Positions 34,953 to 43,550 of a DNA stretch of 64,000 nucleotides are shown here, in pieces. Numbering within the stretch: position 1 is the stretch's first letter; every line of letters starts with the position of its first letter. The position numbers and the translations under genes were made by a program. This stretch comes from an uncultured Erysipelotrichaceae bacterium (GTDB lineage: Bacteria > Bacillota_I > Bacilli_A > RFN20 > CAG-826). Under the pieces are notes generated by a model. The model had not been told where the DNA came from. It worked only from the letters and a program-made list of their open reading frames with translations, and ran no database searches. Where the stretch lies: the NCBI GenBank assembly GCA_902797855.1, contig CADBUI010000020.1, forward strand, positions 33,645 to 97,644, given 5' to 3'.

Positions 34953-36263
34953 ATGGACACACTTGGAGTAGTTGCAATCATCGGTAGTCCTAACGTTGGT
35001 AAATCAACGATTTTTAATCGTATCGTTGGAAGAAGACACTCTATCGTTGATGATGAACCAGGTGTGACCCGCGACCGTTTATATGAGACTGCAACCTGGC
35101 TTGGTAAGGATTTCAGAGTGATTGATACCGGAGGTATCGAAATAGCGGATAGGCCATTCCAAGAACAAATTAGAATGCAGGCTGAAATCGCTATTGAAGA
35201 AGCTGATGTTATCGTTTTTGTTGTAGATGCAAAACGAGGAATTTCTAATGACGATCGTTTAGTGTCTAAACTTCTTCATAAAGCAAATAAACCAGTCGTA
35301 CTTGCCGTCAATAAAATTGATAACACCGAAATGATGTTTGAAACTGCAACATTTTATGCGCTTGGTCTTGGTGAACCAATCGCTGTTAGTGGTGAACATG
35401 GTATTGGTATTGGTGATATCCTTGATAGAATCATTAAACTTCTTCCAGAAAAAGAAGAAACAAAATATGAAGATACTATTACATTTTCGATTATTGGCCG
35501 TCCAAATGTTGGTAAATCATCTCTTGTAAATGCTCTACTTAAAAAAGAAAGAGTTATCGTTTCAAATATTGTTGGCACAACTCGAGATTCTGTCGACACT
35601 CCATTTGTAAGAGATGGACAAAGCTATGTCGCGATTGATACAGCGGGCTTAAAAAAGAGAGGAAAAATCTACGAAGGTGTTGATAAATATAGTTCTCTTC
35701 GTGCGTTAGCAAGTATTGATAGAAGTGAAGTAGTGGTCTTTGTTATTGATGCTGATACTGGAATCATCGAACAAGATAAACATGTCGTAGGTTACGCAGT
35801 TGAAAAAAAGAAAGCCATTATCATTGTTGTTAATAAATGGGATTTAGTGAAAAAAGAGCAAAATACTCAAGCGGAATTCGAAAAGAAGATTAGAAAAGAA
35901 TTTCAATTCTTAGAGTACGCTCCAATAATTTTTGTAAGTGCATTAACTCATTCAAAAGTAGATAAAATCTTTGATGCTATTTTAGCGGTGCATAAAGCAT
36001 ATGATATTCATCTACCAACAAGTGTACTTAATGATGTTATTCAAGATGCGCAAACAATGAATGAAGCACCTGATTTTAATGGAGGAAGACTTAGAATATA
36101 TTTCGCTAACCAAGCAAATAGTTGTCCTCCTACATTTGTGTTATTTGTAAATAAACCTAAATACGCTCACTTCTCATATTTAAGATATTTAGAAAATAGG
36201 CTAAGATCTGCCTTTAATTTGGATGGAACTCCTATTGAAATAGTGCTTAGAGAACGAGTTTAA
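34953..36263 (+). CDS. der: Ribosome biogenesis GTPase Der (EngA)
   Basis: A 436-residue GTPase with two tandem G domains. First: GSPNVGKST, DTGG and NKID. Second: GRPNVGKSS, DTAG and NKWD. A KH-like C-terminal domain ends FALDGTPI-like (FNLDGTPIEIVLRERV). It is needed for 50S subunit maturation. Normal length; a terminator follows at 36278. Confidence 0.97.
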   Translation: MDTLGVVAIIGSPNVGKSTIFNRIVGRRHSIVDDEPGVTRDRLYETATWLGKDFRVIDTGGIEIADRPFQEQIRMQAEIAIEEADVIVFVVDAKRGISNDDRLVSKLLHKANKPVVLAVNKIDNTEMMFETATFYALGLGEPIAVSGEHGIGIGDILDRIIKLLPEKEETKYEDTITFSIIGRPNVGKSSLVNALLKKERVIVSNIVGTTRDSVDTPFVRDGQSYVAIDTAGLKKRGKIYEGVDKYSSLRALASIDRSEVVVFVIDADTGIIEQDKHVVGYAVEKKKAIIIVVNKWDLVKKEQNTQAEFEKKIRKEFQFLEYAPIIFVSALTHSKVDKIFDAILAVHKAYDIHLPTSVLNDVIQDAQTMNEAPDFNGGRLRIYFANQANSCPPTFVLFVNKPKYAHFSYLRYLENRLRSAFNLDGTPIEIVLRERV

Positions 36264-36277
36264 GATATTGATGATTT

Positions 36278-36303
36278 ACCGAGTGCAATGCTCGGTTTTT
36301 TAT
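36278..36303 (+). terminator. Terminator after der
   Basis: ACCGAG (36278-36283) and CTCGGT (36291-36296) around TGCAATG, followed by a T-run. The rest of the interval up to 36467 is AT-rich promoter sequence. Confidence 0.88.
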
Positions 36304-36419
36304 TAGTTAATTGTATATGTTTTAGCTTTTTGAGATTTTTTGGATCATAAAAATATGCGATAAAATGCCATTTTCGAAAAAATTGTAATAGAAAAAATAT
36401 ACATTTTTAATAAAATCAG

Positions 36420-36425
36420 TATAAT
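36420..36425 (+). promoter_or_regulatory. -10 box of the HU gene
   Basis: A perfect TATAAT lies 42 bases before the HU start in very AT-rich sequence; no convincing -35 box is seen at the expected distance. The ribosome site is AAGGGGG at 36453-36459. Confidence 0.45.
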
Positions 36426-36467
36426 TAACTTAACTTAACTATTCATACTTCTAAGGGGGATACATAT

Positions 36468-36740
36468 ATGAATAAGGCAGATTTGATTTTAGAAGTAGCA
36501 GAACGCGGAGACGTCTCTAAAGGCGACGCTGAAGCAATTGTTGAAGAATTTTTATCATTAATTGAAGCCGAGCTCGTTAAAGGTAACCAAGTTAAATTGT
36601 CAGGTTTTGGTGTTTTTGAAAAGAAAGTCCGTAAAGCAAGAAAAGGTACAGACCCATCTACTCATAAACAAATTATCATTCCTGAAAGTTCGACAATTAT
36701 TTTTAGACCTTCCAAGTTATTAAAGGAAAAAGTTAAATAA
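36468..36740 (+). CDS. hup: HU family DNA-binding protein
   Basis: A 90-residue histone-like protein. The family marks are the N-terminal MNKADLILEVAE helix, the turn VKLSGFGVFEKKVRKARKG (about 43-61) and the DNA-binding arm with P-x-T (DPSTHKQIIIP). It compacts chromosomal DNA. It is a single-gene unit with a strong ribosome site and its own terminator. Confidence 0.97.
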   Translation: MNKADLILEVAERGDVSKGDAEAIVEEFLSLIEAELVKGNQVKLSGFGVFEKKVRKARKGTDPSTHKQIIIPESSTIIFRPSKLLKEKVK

Positions 36741-36762
36741 TAATTTCTATAGTCATTAAGAA

Positions 36763-36790
36763 TCTCACCTGTTGGTGGGATTTTTATTTT
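36763..36790 (+). terminator. Terminator after HU
   Basis: TCTCACC (36763-36769) and GGTGGGA (36774-36780) with loop TGTT, then TTTTTATTTT. Confidence 0.87.
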
Positions 36791-36814
36791 GTTAATATAT
36801 GTAATGCTAGATGC

Positions 36815-36843
36815 TTTACAATGTATGTACAAGATAATATAAT
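36815..36843 (+). promoter_or_regulatory. Promoter of the RelB-type antitoxin
   Basis: TTTACA (36815-36820) and a perfect TATAAT (36838-36843), 17 bases apart. The spacer contains TGTATGTACA, a small inverted repeat that could be an autoregulatory operator. Confidence 0.65.
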
Positions 36844-36861
36844 ATTAGCGAGGAAATATTT

Positions 36862-37125
36862 ATGGCGACAATAAATATTAGAATAGATGATGATTTAAAA
36901 AAGGATTCAGAGAAAGTTCTCGATGAAATTGGTTTGGGTATGACCGCTGCATTAACTATTTTTCTTAAGGCTGTTGTGAGAAATAATGGTATTCCATTTA
37001 TATTGGAAGCACCTAACAAAAAAACTCAAAAAGCTTTTAAGGAAATAGATGATATTTCTTCAGGCAAGAAAAAAGCCAAAAAATACTCCAATTCAACGGA
37101 ATTGAAAAAGGATTTGGGTCTATAA
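36862..37125 (+). CDS. RelB/DinJ-type antitoxin (no toxin gene next to it)
   Basis: An 87-residue protein. The N-terminal ribbon-helix-helix part (ATINIRIDDDLKKDSEKVLDEIG, then MTAALTIFLKAVVRNNGIPF) is typical of RelB/DinJ antitoxins, and the C-terminal half is Lys-rich. Such proteins repress their operon and bind a RelE/YafQ toxin that is normally encoded immediately downstream. Here only about 95 bases separate the stop from the next real gene and no toxin frame remains. The ribosome site is GAGGA. Confidence 0.85.
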   Translation: MATINIRIDDDLKKDSEKVLDEIGLGMTAALTIFLKAVVRNNGIPFILEAPNKKTQKAFKEIDDISSGKKKAKKYSNSTELKKDLGL

Positions 37126-37178
37126 AATAAATATTGCAATTAAAAACAGTCGTAAAAAGACATTTCAAAAGCACGATA

Positions 37179-37208
37179 TTGAATGATATTGTGTTTTTTA
37201 TTTATAAT
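37179..37208 (+). promoter_or_regulatory. Promoter giving a near-leaderless CCA-type transcript
   Basis: TTGAAT (37179-37184), an 18-base spacer and TATAAT (37203-37208). The ATG at 37222 is only 13 bases after the -10 box and has no ribosome site. Confidence 0.6.
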
Positions 37209-37221
37209 AAACATACAACAT

Positions 37222-37830
37222 ATGAATAAAGAAATATTTGTTAATCTAGCAAAATTATTCAATTCCCATGGCTATCGTTTATATATGATTGGTGGCACGA
37301 CAAGAGATTACCTATTAGGTAGAGAAGTTTTAGATTACGATTTCGTAACTGACGCTACTCCGAGTGAAATGAAAGAATTTTTAAGTGATGCTAATTATGT
37401 ATTTGAAAAATATGGAACTGTTAAAGTTAAGATTAACGATATTCATGTTGATATCACAACATTAAGAAAAGAAAGTGAATATAATGATTCCCGTCATCCT
37501 TCAAAGATTGTGTTCACCAAAGATTTAAAAGAAGATTATCTAAGAAGAGATTTTACAATTAATGCCATTTATATGGATGAAAACTTCAATCCAATTGATT
37601 ATTGCGGTGGTATTTCAGATTTAAATAATAAGATAATTCGTTTTATTGGTGATCCAGTTAAACGTATTAAAGAAGATCCTCTTCGTATCCTTAGAGCGGA
37701 ACGCTTTAAAGAAAAACTTGGATTTAGTTATGAAACAAAAACCGAAGAGGCCATCAAAGAAAACTACGAATTAATAAACAAACTTAATCCAGATAAGGTT
37801 AAGGAAGAAATTAGAAAGAAAGAGAAATAA
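37222..37830 (+). CDS. CCA-adding-enzyme-like nucleotidyltransferase, head and neck only
   Basis: A 202-residue protein matching the N-terminal half of class II CCA tRNA nucleotidyltransferases/poly(A) polymerases. Motif A GGTTRDYLLGR with DYDF (metal-binding Asp pair) is intact, as are LRRDFTINAIYMD and motif D EDPLRILRAERF. It stops at about the point where the body and tail domains should begin; full-length enzymes have roughly 400 residues. The start at 37222 (MNKEIF) is preferred to the frame's 37183 because it follows the TATAAT box closely. It may be a minimal transferase, a specialised A- or CC-adding enzyme, or a decaying gene. Confidence 0.75.
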   Translation: MNKEIFVNLAKLFNSHGYRLYMIGGTTRDYLLGREVLDYDFVTDATPSEMKEFLSDANYVFEKYGTVKVKINDIHVDITTLRKESEYNDSRHPSKIVFTKDLKEDYLRRDFTINAIYMDENFNPIDYCGGISDLNNKIIRFIGDPVKRIKEDPLRILRAERFKEKLGFSYETKTEEAIKENYELINKLNPDKVKEEIRKKEK

Positions 37831-37832
37831 TC

Positions 37833-37860
37833 TTTAAGTAATTAAAGAATGTGATAAGAT
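37833..37860 (+). promoter_or_regulatory. Promoter giving a leaderless dnaD transcript
   Basis: An extended -10 TGA-TAAGAT (37852-37860) with TTTAAG at 37833-37838 (16-base spacer). The dnaD ATG begins 11 bases after the box, and no ribosome site is present. Confidence 0.5.
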
Positions 37861-37870
37861 AATAAGCACT

Positions 37871-38521
37871 ATGTCACCTGTTCAAATGGAAGCTTTAGAC
37901 TTCCGATATCTCTTACTTGAATATTATAAAAAGCTAAGAATTAGTGAATCTGATTTAGCGGTCATTTTGATGATTGACCATCTTTTAGAACAAAAGAATA
38001 CACTTATTACTCCAGATCTTCTTTCACTAAGAATGAATTTAAAAAGTGAACAAATAGATAAAATACTTGTCTCTTTAATGGATAGAGATTTCTTAATGTA
38101 TGACTTAACTAAGAAAGTCAAAGTCTCCTTAAAACCTTTAAAGAAGAAATTATATAAAGAGTTCCAACTTGATCTAGCTAAAGAACAAGAAAATACATCA
38201 AACACTCAAAAGGCTGCATATTTAAAAAATATCTATGATGTATTTGAAAAAGAACTTGGTCGTACTCTTTCACCTCTTGAATTTTCCTTAATTGGTGAAT
38301 GGGTTGATGCTGGATTTAGTGATGAAACAATTATTAATGCCTTAAAAGAAGCTCTTTCTAAAGGAAGAAAGACTCTTAAGAGCGTTGATAAAATTCTCTT
38401 ACAATGGCAAGCTCGTGATGAAATTGAAAGTAGTGGATACACTCCTATCTCTGATGACTGGGATAAGAATATGGAAGAAACTTTAAAAATCATCAAGACA
38501 AAATGGGTGGACAATGACTAA
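37871..38521 (+). CDS. dnaD: DnaD-type replication initiation protein
   Basis: A 216-residue protein with an N-terminal winged-helix part (about 15-90; DLAVILMIDHLLEQKN, then LSLRMNLKSEQIDKIL) and the C-terminal DnaB_2 domain (about 120-195; FEKELGRTLSPLEFSLIGEWVDAG, then SVDKILLQWQA). DnaD helps load the replicative helicase in Firmicutes. It overlaps nth by 8 bases, the dnaD-nth order seen in Bacillus. Confidence 0.93.
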   Translation: MSPVQMEALDFRYLLLEYYKKLRISESDLAVILMIDHLLEQKNTLITPDLLSLRMNLKSEQIDKILVSLMDRDFLMYDLTKKVKVSLKPLKKKLYKEFQLDLAKEQENTSNTQKAAYLKNIYDVFEKELGRTLSPLEFSLIGEWVDAGFSDETIINALKEALSKGRKTLKSVDKILLQWQARDEIESSGYTPISDDWDKNMEETLKIIKTKWVDND

Positions 38522-39137
38522 GGATTTATCACCCATTTTTTCTTATTTAGATAAGACGTTTCCTGATGCGAAATGTGCTTTAAATTATTCAAAAGATTAT
38601 GAACTACTTATTGCGGTAATGCTTTCTGCTCAAACAACAGATAACGCAGTAAATAAGGCGACAAGTGTATTGTTTAAGCGATATCCAACTTTAGAAGAAC
38701 TCGCTAACGCCGATATCAAAGATATCGAAAATATTATTTCATTCTTAGGAATGTATAAAAATAAAGCTAAGAATGTTAAAGGAATTGCAACTAGATTATT
38801 AAATGAACAAAATGGTAAAGTCCCTAATGATCCAGAATATCTAGTTACTCTACCAGGAGTGGGAAACAAAACTAAAAACTGCGTACTTGCTGAGTTATTT
38901 AATGAACCTCTTTTGGCAGTGGACACTCACGTTCAAAGAATTTCCAAAAGACTTAATCTTGTTAAAGAAAACGATTCAGTAGAAACTATGGAAAAGAAAT
39001 TAGTGAAACTAATTCCTTCTAGTAGACTTATCAAAACTAATCATCAAATCATTTGGTTTGGCCGCACTATTTGCAAAGCTCAAAGTCCACTTTGTGATAA
39101 ATGCGAAATTAGAGAATTTTGTAAAAATAAAAAATAA
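38514..39137 (+). CDS. nth: Endonuclease III
   Basis: A 207-residue DNA glycosylase/AP lyase for oxidised pyrimidines. The helix-hairpin-helix LPGVGNKTKN carries the catalytic Lys (about 122), and VDTHVQR the catalytic Asp (about 138). The Fe-S loop C-x6-C-x2-C-x5-C is CKAQSPLCDKCEIREFC at the C-terminus. Length is normal. It is coupled to dnaD and ends inside a bidirectional terminator. Confidence 0.96.
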   Translation: MTKDLSPIFSYLDKTFPDAKCALNYSKDYELLIAVMLSAQTTDNAVNKATSVLFKRYPTLEELANADIKDIENIISFLGMYKNKAKNVKGIATRLLNEQNGKVPNDPEYLVTLPGVGNKTKNCVLAELFNEPLLAVDTHVQRISKRLNLVKENDSVETMEKKLVKLIPSSRLIKTNHQIIWFGRTICKAQSPLCDKCEIREFCKNKK

Positions 39138-39156
39138 CGGGCGAACCGTTATTTTT
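39131..39156. terminator. Bidirectional terminator between nth and recU
   Basis: AATAACGG and CCGTTATT with loop GCGAA, flanked by A- and T-runs; it includes both converging stop codons. Confidence 0.87.
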
Positions 39157-39763
39157 CATTAAAATATACTTCATCAATTACTTTTAGGTAATCAAGTCGA
39201 GGAGCGTATCCTCTTTTTATTTTGTGTCCATACTTAACTATATCTTTATAAGGTATAGACGCTCTTTCCTTCTTTTCATAAAACTCAATGATATAAGAAG
39301 CATCAAGTAGATATGTTTCTTCATTATTTTTTACAAATTCAATGATGAAGAAGGCAATACCTTTATGGCGGAGCACTCCTTTAAGATGAGCAATCTGATG
39401 AGGAGTGATATTTGCAAGAGGAAATGAAGTTTTTATCTGTGTGGATTTAGCCTCAAAATCAATGTATTTTCCCTTATATACTCCGTTATAATCGGTTGTG
39501 GACTGTTTTTCAAAGTATGCGTTTGTGATTATTGCTCCTTTTGAATAATCAACTTTTACAACGTTAATTGGAGTAGGTCTTTTTGTGATGAGACATAAAT
39601 CGTGTTCTTTATAGTATTCGTTAGATAGATTGATATCTTCTTCTAAATCCATTCCACGATTCATCGCTGAAAGATGCAGTTTCGCGCTGACTTTCTTTTT
39701 AGAGGAAGTTTCACTAACTGGGGATTTTTCTTTAACTACTTTTCCGTTTGGATATTTAATCAT
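39149..39763 (-). CDS. recU: Holliday junction resolvase RecU
   Basis: A 204-residue resolvase of the Firmicute RecU family. Active-site positions are seen in MDLEEDIN, TTDYNGVYKG (Asp) and IDFEAKST (Glu-x-Lys). The stalk region and the FPLANITPHQIAHLK line are typical. It cuts recombination junctions and aids chromosome segregation. In Bacillus recU lies with a penicillin-binding protein gene; here its partner is a DnaQ-type exonuclease gene, whose stop shares the first base of recU. Confidence 0.94.
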   Translation of the reverse strand: MIKYPNGKVVKEKSPVSETSSKKKVSAKLHLSAMNRGMDLEEDINLSNEYYKEHDLCLITKRPTPINVVKVDYSKGAIITNAYFEKQSTTDYNGVYKGKYIDFEAKSTQIKTSFPLANITPHQIAHLKGVLRHKGIAFFIIEFVKNNEETYLLDASYIIEFYEKKERASIPYKDIVKYGHKIKRGYAPRLDYLKVIDEVYFNEK

Positions 39764-40491
39764 TATTCAAGAGCTTTTTTGATGAGATTATCAAAATCTT
39801 TTGGAGATATTGTTTTATTTTCTTCCACTAAAAGAGTGATTAATTCATGAAGTGGTTCTGGTAAGTGACGATATTTCACTAAAACCTTACGATATTCTTC
39901 ACTTAAGATATCTTTTCTTTTAAGAACTTCACGATATAAATAAACAAGATTAAGCGTATCCGCTAAAGCGTTATGTTGAACTCCTTCAAAATCAACATTA
40001 AATACTTTAAGTAAATTTGCGAGCGAATAAGTATTGTTATTTTCGTCTTTAACATAGCCACTTATCCATTCAGCAAAATCAAAATTATGCTTAATCATCA
40101 TATGGATGTCATCTTTAGGGGCATCTAGATTATAGGCGAGCGATTGAGCAAGAATTCTTAAGTCATGATTACCAAAGGTAACAAATAATGTTTTAGAGAA
40201 ATCTCGACCTAAGTATTTCTTAAGTTCAGCAATAACTACTCTTAGTCTTTTTCCGTGTTTTTTAACATCGTCTTCAGTGATACCAGTTAGGTCAGTAACA
40301 ACTTTACCGATTTTGTTTTTTGCTAAGACAAGAGAATAATATCCTTTATGGATTTTTTTGATTGATAAATCTTTTCTAATATCAACTTTGATGGCCCCAA
40401 TAGCGATCATTTCATGAGAGAATTGGGTGCCTTCTAAGTCAAGGAAGCATAATGATTTACGACTATTAATGATTTTTTCTAAATCTTTCAT
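39763..40491 (-). CDS. DEDDh-type 3'-5' exonuclease
   Basis: A 242-residue exonuclease of the DnaQ superfamily. Exo I is FLDLEGT (Asp, Glu; about 17-23), Exo II is FGNHDLRIL (Asp), and Exo III is HNALADTLN (His, Asp; the h form). The line QFSHEMIAIGAIKVD fits the group of small standalone exonucleases such as KapD. The substrate (RNA or DNA) is not known. The minus-strand -10 box lies 11 bases before the start, with no ribosome site. Confidence 0.85.
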   Translation of the reverse strand: MKDLEKIINSRKSLCFLDLEGTQFSHEMIAIGAIKVDIRKDLSIKKIHKGYYSLVLAKNKIGKVVTDLTGITEDDVKKHGKRLRVVIAELKKYLGRDFSKTLFVTFGNHDLRILAQSLAYNLDAPKDDIHMMIKHNFDFAEWISGYVKDENNNTYSLANLLKVFNVDFEGVQHNALADTLNLVYLYREVLKRKDILSEEYRKVLVKYRHLPEPLHELITLLVEENKTISPKDFDNLIKKALE

Positions 40492-40502
40492 AAACGAAAA
40501 GT

Positions 40503-40511
40503 ATTATAACA
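40503..40511 (-). promoter_or_regulatory. Extended -10 promoter of the exonuclease-recU operon
   Basis: On the minus strand TG-T-TATAAT ends at 40503; the start codon at 40491 follows 11 bases later without a ribosome site, so the transcript would be near-leaderless. Confidence 0.6.
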
Positions 40512-40551
40512 CACTATAACAAAATCAAAATACCAATATTTCTACAAATAT

Positions 40552-40580
40552 TTGTATTCCTTTTTCATTCTTTTTATAAT
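40552..40580 (+). promoter_or_regulatory. Promoter giving a leaderless gpsB transcript
   Basis: TTGTAT (40552-40557) and a perfect TATAAT (40575-40580), 17 bases apart. The gpsB ATG is at 40590, nine bases after the -10 box. Confidence 0.75.
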
Positions 40581-40589
40581 TATCAAGCG

Positions 40590-40949
40590 ATGGCAAAGAA
40601 ACTCAACTACACATCTCAATCTTTACTCGACACTAAGTTTACTGCTAATGTGAGAGGCTATGATCCAGTTGAAGTGGATAAAACCTTTGACTTAGTCATT
40701 CAAGACTTAGTCTACTATGAAGATTTTAAGAAAGAAGTCACCGAATACATTCAAACTATTGAAAAAGAAATCGGTGAACTTAAGAAAATTAAAAGAGATA
40801 ACGAAGTTGAAATTGCTAGACTTAAAAAAAGGCTATCATCAATTCAAGATGATCCAAATGTCTCTAAAGAAAACGTCACGCTTCTCAAGCGAATCAACGA
40901 ATTAGAGAAAGCCTTATATAAGAAGGGCATAGATCCTTCTAAAATCTAA
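40590..40949 (+). CDS. gpsB: Cell division protein GpsB (DivIVA family)
   Basis: A 119-residue coiled-coil protein. The DivIVA-domain line LLDTKFTANVRGYDPVEVDKTFDLVI (residues 12-37) has the conserved RGYDxxEVD membrane-binding core; a long coiled coil follows (38-85), and the C-terminus has a short helix with KRINELEKAL. GpsB links cell division with wall synthesis in Firmicutes. RNase P RNA follows directly, the same order as in Bacillus subtilis. Confidence 0.92.
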   Translation: MAKKLNYTSQSLLDTKFTANVRGYDPVEVDKTFDLVIQDLVYYEDFKKEVTEYIQTIEKEIGELKKIKRDNEVEIARLKKRLSSIQDDPNVSKENVTLLKRINELEKALYKKGIDPSKI

Positions 40950-40951
40950 AT

Positions 40952-41288
40952 TCACTCCGACCTGGATAATTGCTTCAATTGAAGAGGAAAGTCCATGCTC
41001 GCACTATCTGTGATGATAGTAGTGATTGTGCTAGTGGAAAAAATAACACTAGGTATATGGGAGCATATAACGGCGGAACTAGTCTAAAACGTAAGTCATG
41101 ACGATGTTCCTGAAAGTGCCACAGAGACGAGCCTAATAGAAATATTAGGATGGAACGGGTAAACCCCACAAGCGAGAAACCCAAATTTGGTAGGGGAGGT
41201 TAGGACAGAGAATCGAATCAATCCTAGCACACGTAAGTGTAGATAAATTATTATCCTAGACAAAACATGGCTTATAGGGTCGGAACTC
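40952..41288 (+). ncRNA. rnpB: RNase P RNA
   Basis: The 5' and 3' ends pair (TCCGACC at 40956-40962 with GGTCGGA at 41278-41284). Conserved cores are readable: GAGGAAAGTCCATGCTCGCAC near 40983, GAAAGTGCCACAGAGACGA near 41113, GGAACGGGTAAACCCC, GCGAGAAACCCAAATTTGG and, near the 3' end, ACAAAACATGGCTTAT. The CTGAAAGTGCCACAG region resembles the low-GC Gram-positive (type B) form. This RNA cleaves tRNA 5' leaders with RnpA. Ends are approximate. Confidence 0.95.
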
Positions 41289-41303
41289 ATTAAGGAAGAA
41301 ATT

Positions 41304-41954
41304 ATGAACACACCAACAAAGATTACAGTTTCAAGAATAGTGCTTATTGTCGCAATGCTAATTACACTATTTGTTTTAGCGCTTATCCCAAATTTAGAGG
41401 TCCCAGATTTAGTTATTGGTGAAGCTCATATTAACTGGGTCTATTTTGGTTGTTTTATTGTCTTTATTGTTGCAGCTTTTACAGATTTCCTAGATGGATA
41501 TCTAGCTAGAAAGAATAATCAGGTTACTGATTTAGGAAAATTCCTTGATCCAATTGCTGATAAACTACTCGTTGATGGCACAATGATTTTCCTTCTTGTT
41601 CCTCAAATGTACGCACCAAGCCATGCTCGTAATTCGCTTACATTAACGATTCTTGCTTTCTGTGTTATCGTCATGATTTCACGCGATTTAATTGTTGATG
41701 TTCTTCGACTTATCGCGGTTCAAAAGAAGATTGTTATTGCTGCAAATATCTTTGGAAAAGCTAAGACAGTTTTACAAATGATTGCTATTCCAGCCTTACT
41801 ATTAAATGACTGGCCGTTTAGCTATTTCTCAGCTTCAATTCCTGAACCACTTCACATCTCAAATATTTTATTCTATTTTGCTACCATAATGTCACTTATA
41901 TCTGGTATAATATATGTGTACCAAAACCGAATGGTTTTGAAAGAAACAAAATAG
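41304..41954 (+). CDS. pgsA: CDP-diacylglycerol-glycerol-3-phosphate 3-phosphatidyltransferase
   Basis: A 216-residue membrane enzyme making phosphatidylglycerol phosphate. The CDP-alcohol phosphotransferase motif DG-x2-AR-x8-G-x3-D-x3-D is DGYLARKNNQVTDLGKFLDP plus IAD (about 62-84). N-terminal NTPTKITVSRIVLI and several hydrophobic helices are typical. The ribosome site is AAGGAAG. It follows rnpB and precedes cinA, the usual pgsA-cinA-recA order. Confidence 0.95.
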   Translation: MNTPTKITVSRIVLIVAMLITLFVLALIPNLEVPDLVIGEAHINWVYFGCFIVFIVAAFTDFLDGYLARKNNQVTDLGKFLDPIADKLLVDGTMIFLLVPQMYAPSHARNSLTLTILAFCVIVMISRDLIVDVLRLIAVQKKIVIAANIFGKAKTVLQMIAIPALLLNDWPFSYFSASIPEPLHISNILFYFATIMSLISGIIYVYQNRMVLKETK

Positions 41955-41957
41955 CGG

Positions 41958-42425
41958 ATGGAACAGTTACTTAAAATTTTAAAAGAAAAAGGACTCTCAC
42001 TTGGCTCGATTGAATCGATGACAGGAGGTCTTTTTGCTAGTTTAATCACATCAGTTCCAGGTGCTTCAAAAGTCTATAAAGGAAGTCTTGTGACTTATCA
42101 AATTGAAGAGAAGATTAGACTTGCGAATGTTGATAAAAATGTCATTGATGAATTTGGAGTTGTCTCTGAAGAAGTTGCAATTGAAATGGCGGAGAAAGGT
42201 CGCCTCGCTTTAAATGTTGATTTAGCGATTTCTGTTACTGGAAACGCTGGACCAAGTGTGGAAAGTGATAATAAACCAGTAGGTAGAGTCTATATTGCTA
42301 TTTCATCAAAAGAGGTCACTTCTACCTATGAATTTAATTTTAAAGGCGATAGAAACACGATTAGAAATCTCTGCGTAGCAGAAATGACTAATTGTTTAAA
42401 ATTATTTGTGTCTGAAACAAATTAA
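41958..42425 (+). CDS. pncC: CinA C-terminal domain protein (nicotinamide mononucleotide deamidase type)
   Basis: A 155-residue protein equal to the C-terminal domain of CinA. SIESMTGGLFASLITSVPGAS, SLVTYQIEEK and AISVTGNAGPS are the family lines. Standalone forms deamidate nicotinamide mononucleotide in NAD recycling; the N-terminal CinA domain is absent. It lies 3 bases after pgsA and just before recA, the classic competence-linked position. Confidence 0.92.
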   Translation: MEQLLKILKEKGLSLGSIESMTGGLFASLITSVPGASKVYKGSLVTYQIEEKIRLANVDKNVIDEFGVVSEEVAIEMAEKGRLALNVDLAISVTGNAGPSVESDNKPVGRVYIAISSKEVTSTYEFNFKGDRNTIRNLCVAEMTNCLKLFVSETN

Positions 42426-42490
42426 TTAATAAATTTTGGACCCTTTTTAGAAAACTTACCCCTATATATTAGTAGGAAGGAAAAAACAAA

Positions 42491-43492
42491 ATGAACAAAC
42501 AAATTGATTCCAAAAAACAACAAGAAGCTCTTAACGAAGCCTTAAAAGCAATTGAAAAAGAATTCGGTAAGGGTTCAATCATGAAACTTGGTGATCGACC
42601 AACCGTTGATGTTGATGTCATTCCATCTGGTTCATTACTTATTGATAATGTACTAGGCGTAGGCGGATACCCAAAAGGTCGTATCATTGAGATTTATGGA
42701 CCAGAATCTTCTGGTAAAACAACATTAGCATTAAGCGCGATTGCTGAAGCTCAAAAGAAAGGTGGACGCGCAGCGTTTGTTGATGCTGAACATTCCATTG
42801 ATCCTCTTTATGCTAGAAATTTAGGAGTAGACATTGATGAGCTCATCCTTTCTCAACCTGATAGTGGTGAACAAGCCCTTGAAATCGTTGAGATGCTCGC
42901 CAATAGTGGAGCGATCGATATCATCGTTGTCGACTCAGTCGCTGCATTAGTGCCTCAAGCTGAACTTGATGGTGTTATGGGTGATAACCAAGTTGGTTTA
43001 CAAGCTAGACTTATGTCTAAGGCTATGAGAAAACTTGCTGGTATTCTTAACACAAATGAATGTACAGTTATCTTTATTAACCAACTCCGTGAAAAAGTTG
43101 GAGTTATCTATGGTAACCCAGAAACCACAACTGGTGGACGCGCTTTAAAATTCTATGCCTCAGTAAGAATTGATATCCGTCGTGCTGAAGCAATTAAAGA
43201 TGGTTCAGCCATTATCGGTAACACTGTTAACGTTAAGGTTGTTAAAAACAAAGTTGCACCTCCATTCAAAAACTGCCAAATTGATATCATCTATGGTAAA
43301 GGCATTTCCAAGATGGGCGAAATCCTTGATATGGGTGTCGAACTCGGACTTCTCAAGAAGAGTGGTAGTTGGTTTGAATATAACGGTGAAAGATTCGCGA
43401 ATGGTCGCGATGCTGGAAAACGTTATTTAGAAGAACATCCAGAATTCGCTAAAGAACTTACTGAAAAAATTAAAACCGGAGTGATATCTTAA
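42491..43492 (+). CDS. recA: Recombinase RecA
   Basis: A 333-residue recombinase. Walker [10 protein letters not shown] (about 69-77), the glutamate switch region VDAEHSIDP, Walker [14 protein letters not shown], loop L2 [27 protein letters not shown] and the C-terminal domain are all present. Ribosome site AAGGAAG. No clear Firmicute-type LexA box is seen upstream. A terminator follows at once. Confidence 0.98.
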   Translation: MNKQIDSKKQQEALNEALKAIEKEFGKGSIMKLGDRPTVDVDVIPSGSLLIDNVLGVGGYPKGRIIEIYGPESSGKTTLALSAIAEAQKKGGRAAFVDAEHSIDPLYARNLGVDIDELILSQPDSGEQALEIVEMLANSGAIDIIVVDSVAALVPQAELDGVMGDNQVGLQARLMSKAMRKLAGILNTNECTVIFINQLREKVGVIYGNPETTTGGRALKFYASVRIDIRRAEAIKDGSAIIGNTVNVKVVKNKVAPPFKNCQIDIIYGKGISKMGEILDMGVELGLLKKSGSWFEYNGERFANGRDAGKRYLEEHPEFAKELTEKIKTGVIS

Positions 43493-43493
43493 T

Positions 43494-43523
43494 AAAAAAG
43501 GCGAGCAATGCTCGTCTTTTTTT
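43494..43523 (+). terminator. Terminator after recA
   Basis: AAAAAGGCGAGC and GCTCGTCTTTTTTT form a stem with one G-T pair and a T-run. Confidence 0.88.
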
Positions 43524-43550
43524 GCTATACTAAACACGAGGATACATATT

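Noticed and set aside
40975..41311. Short frames across 40975-41311
   Set aside because: They lie in the RNase P RNA gene, whose conserved core is unmistakable.
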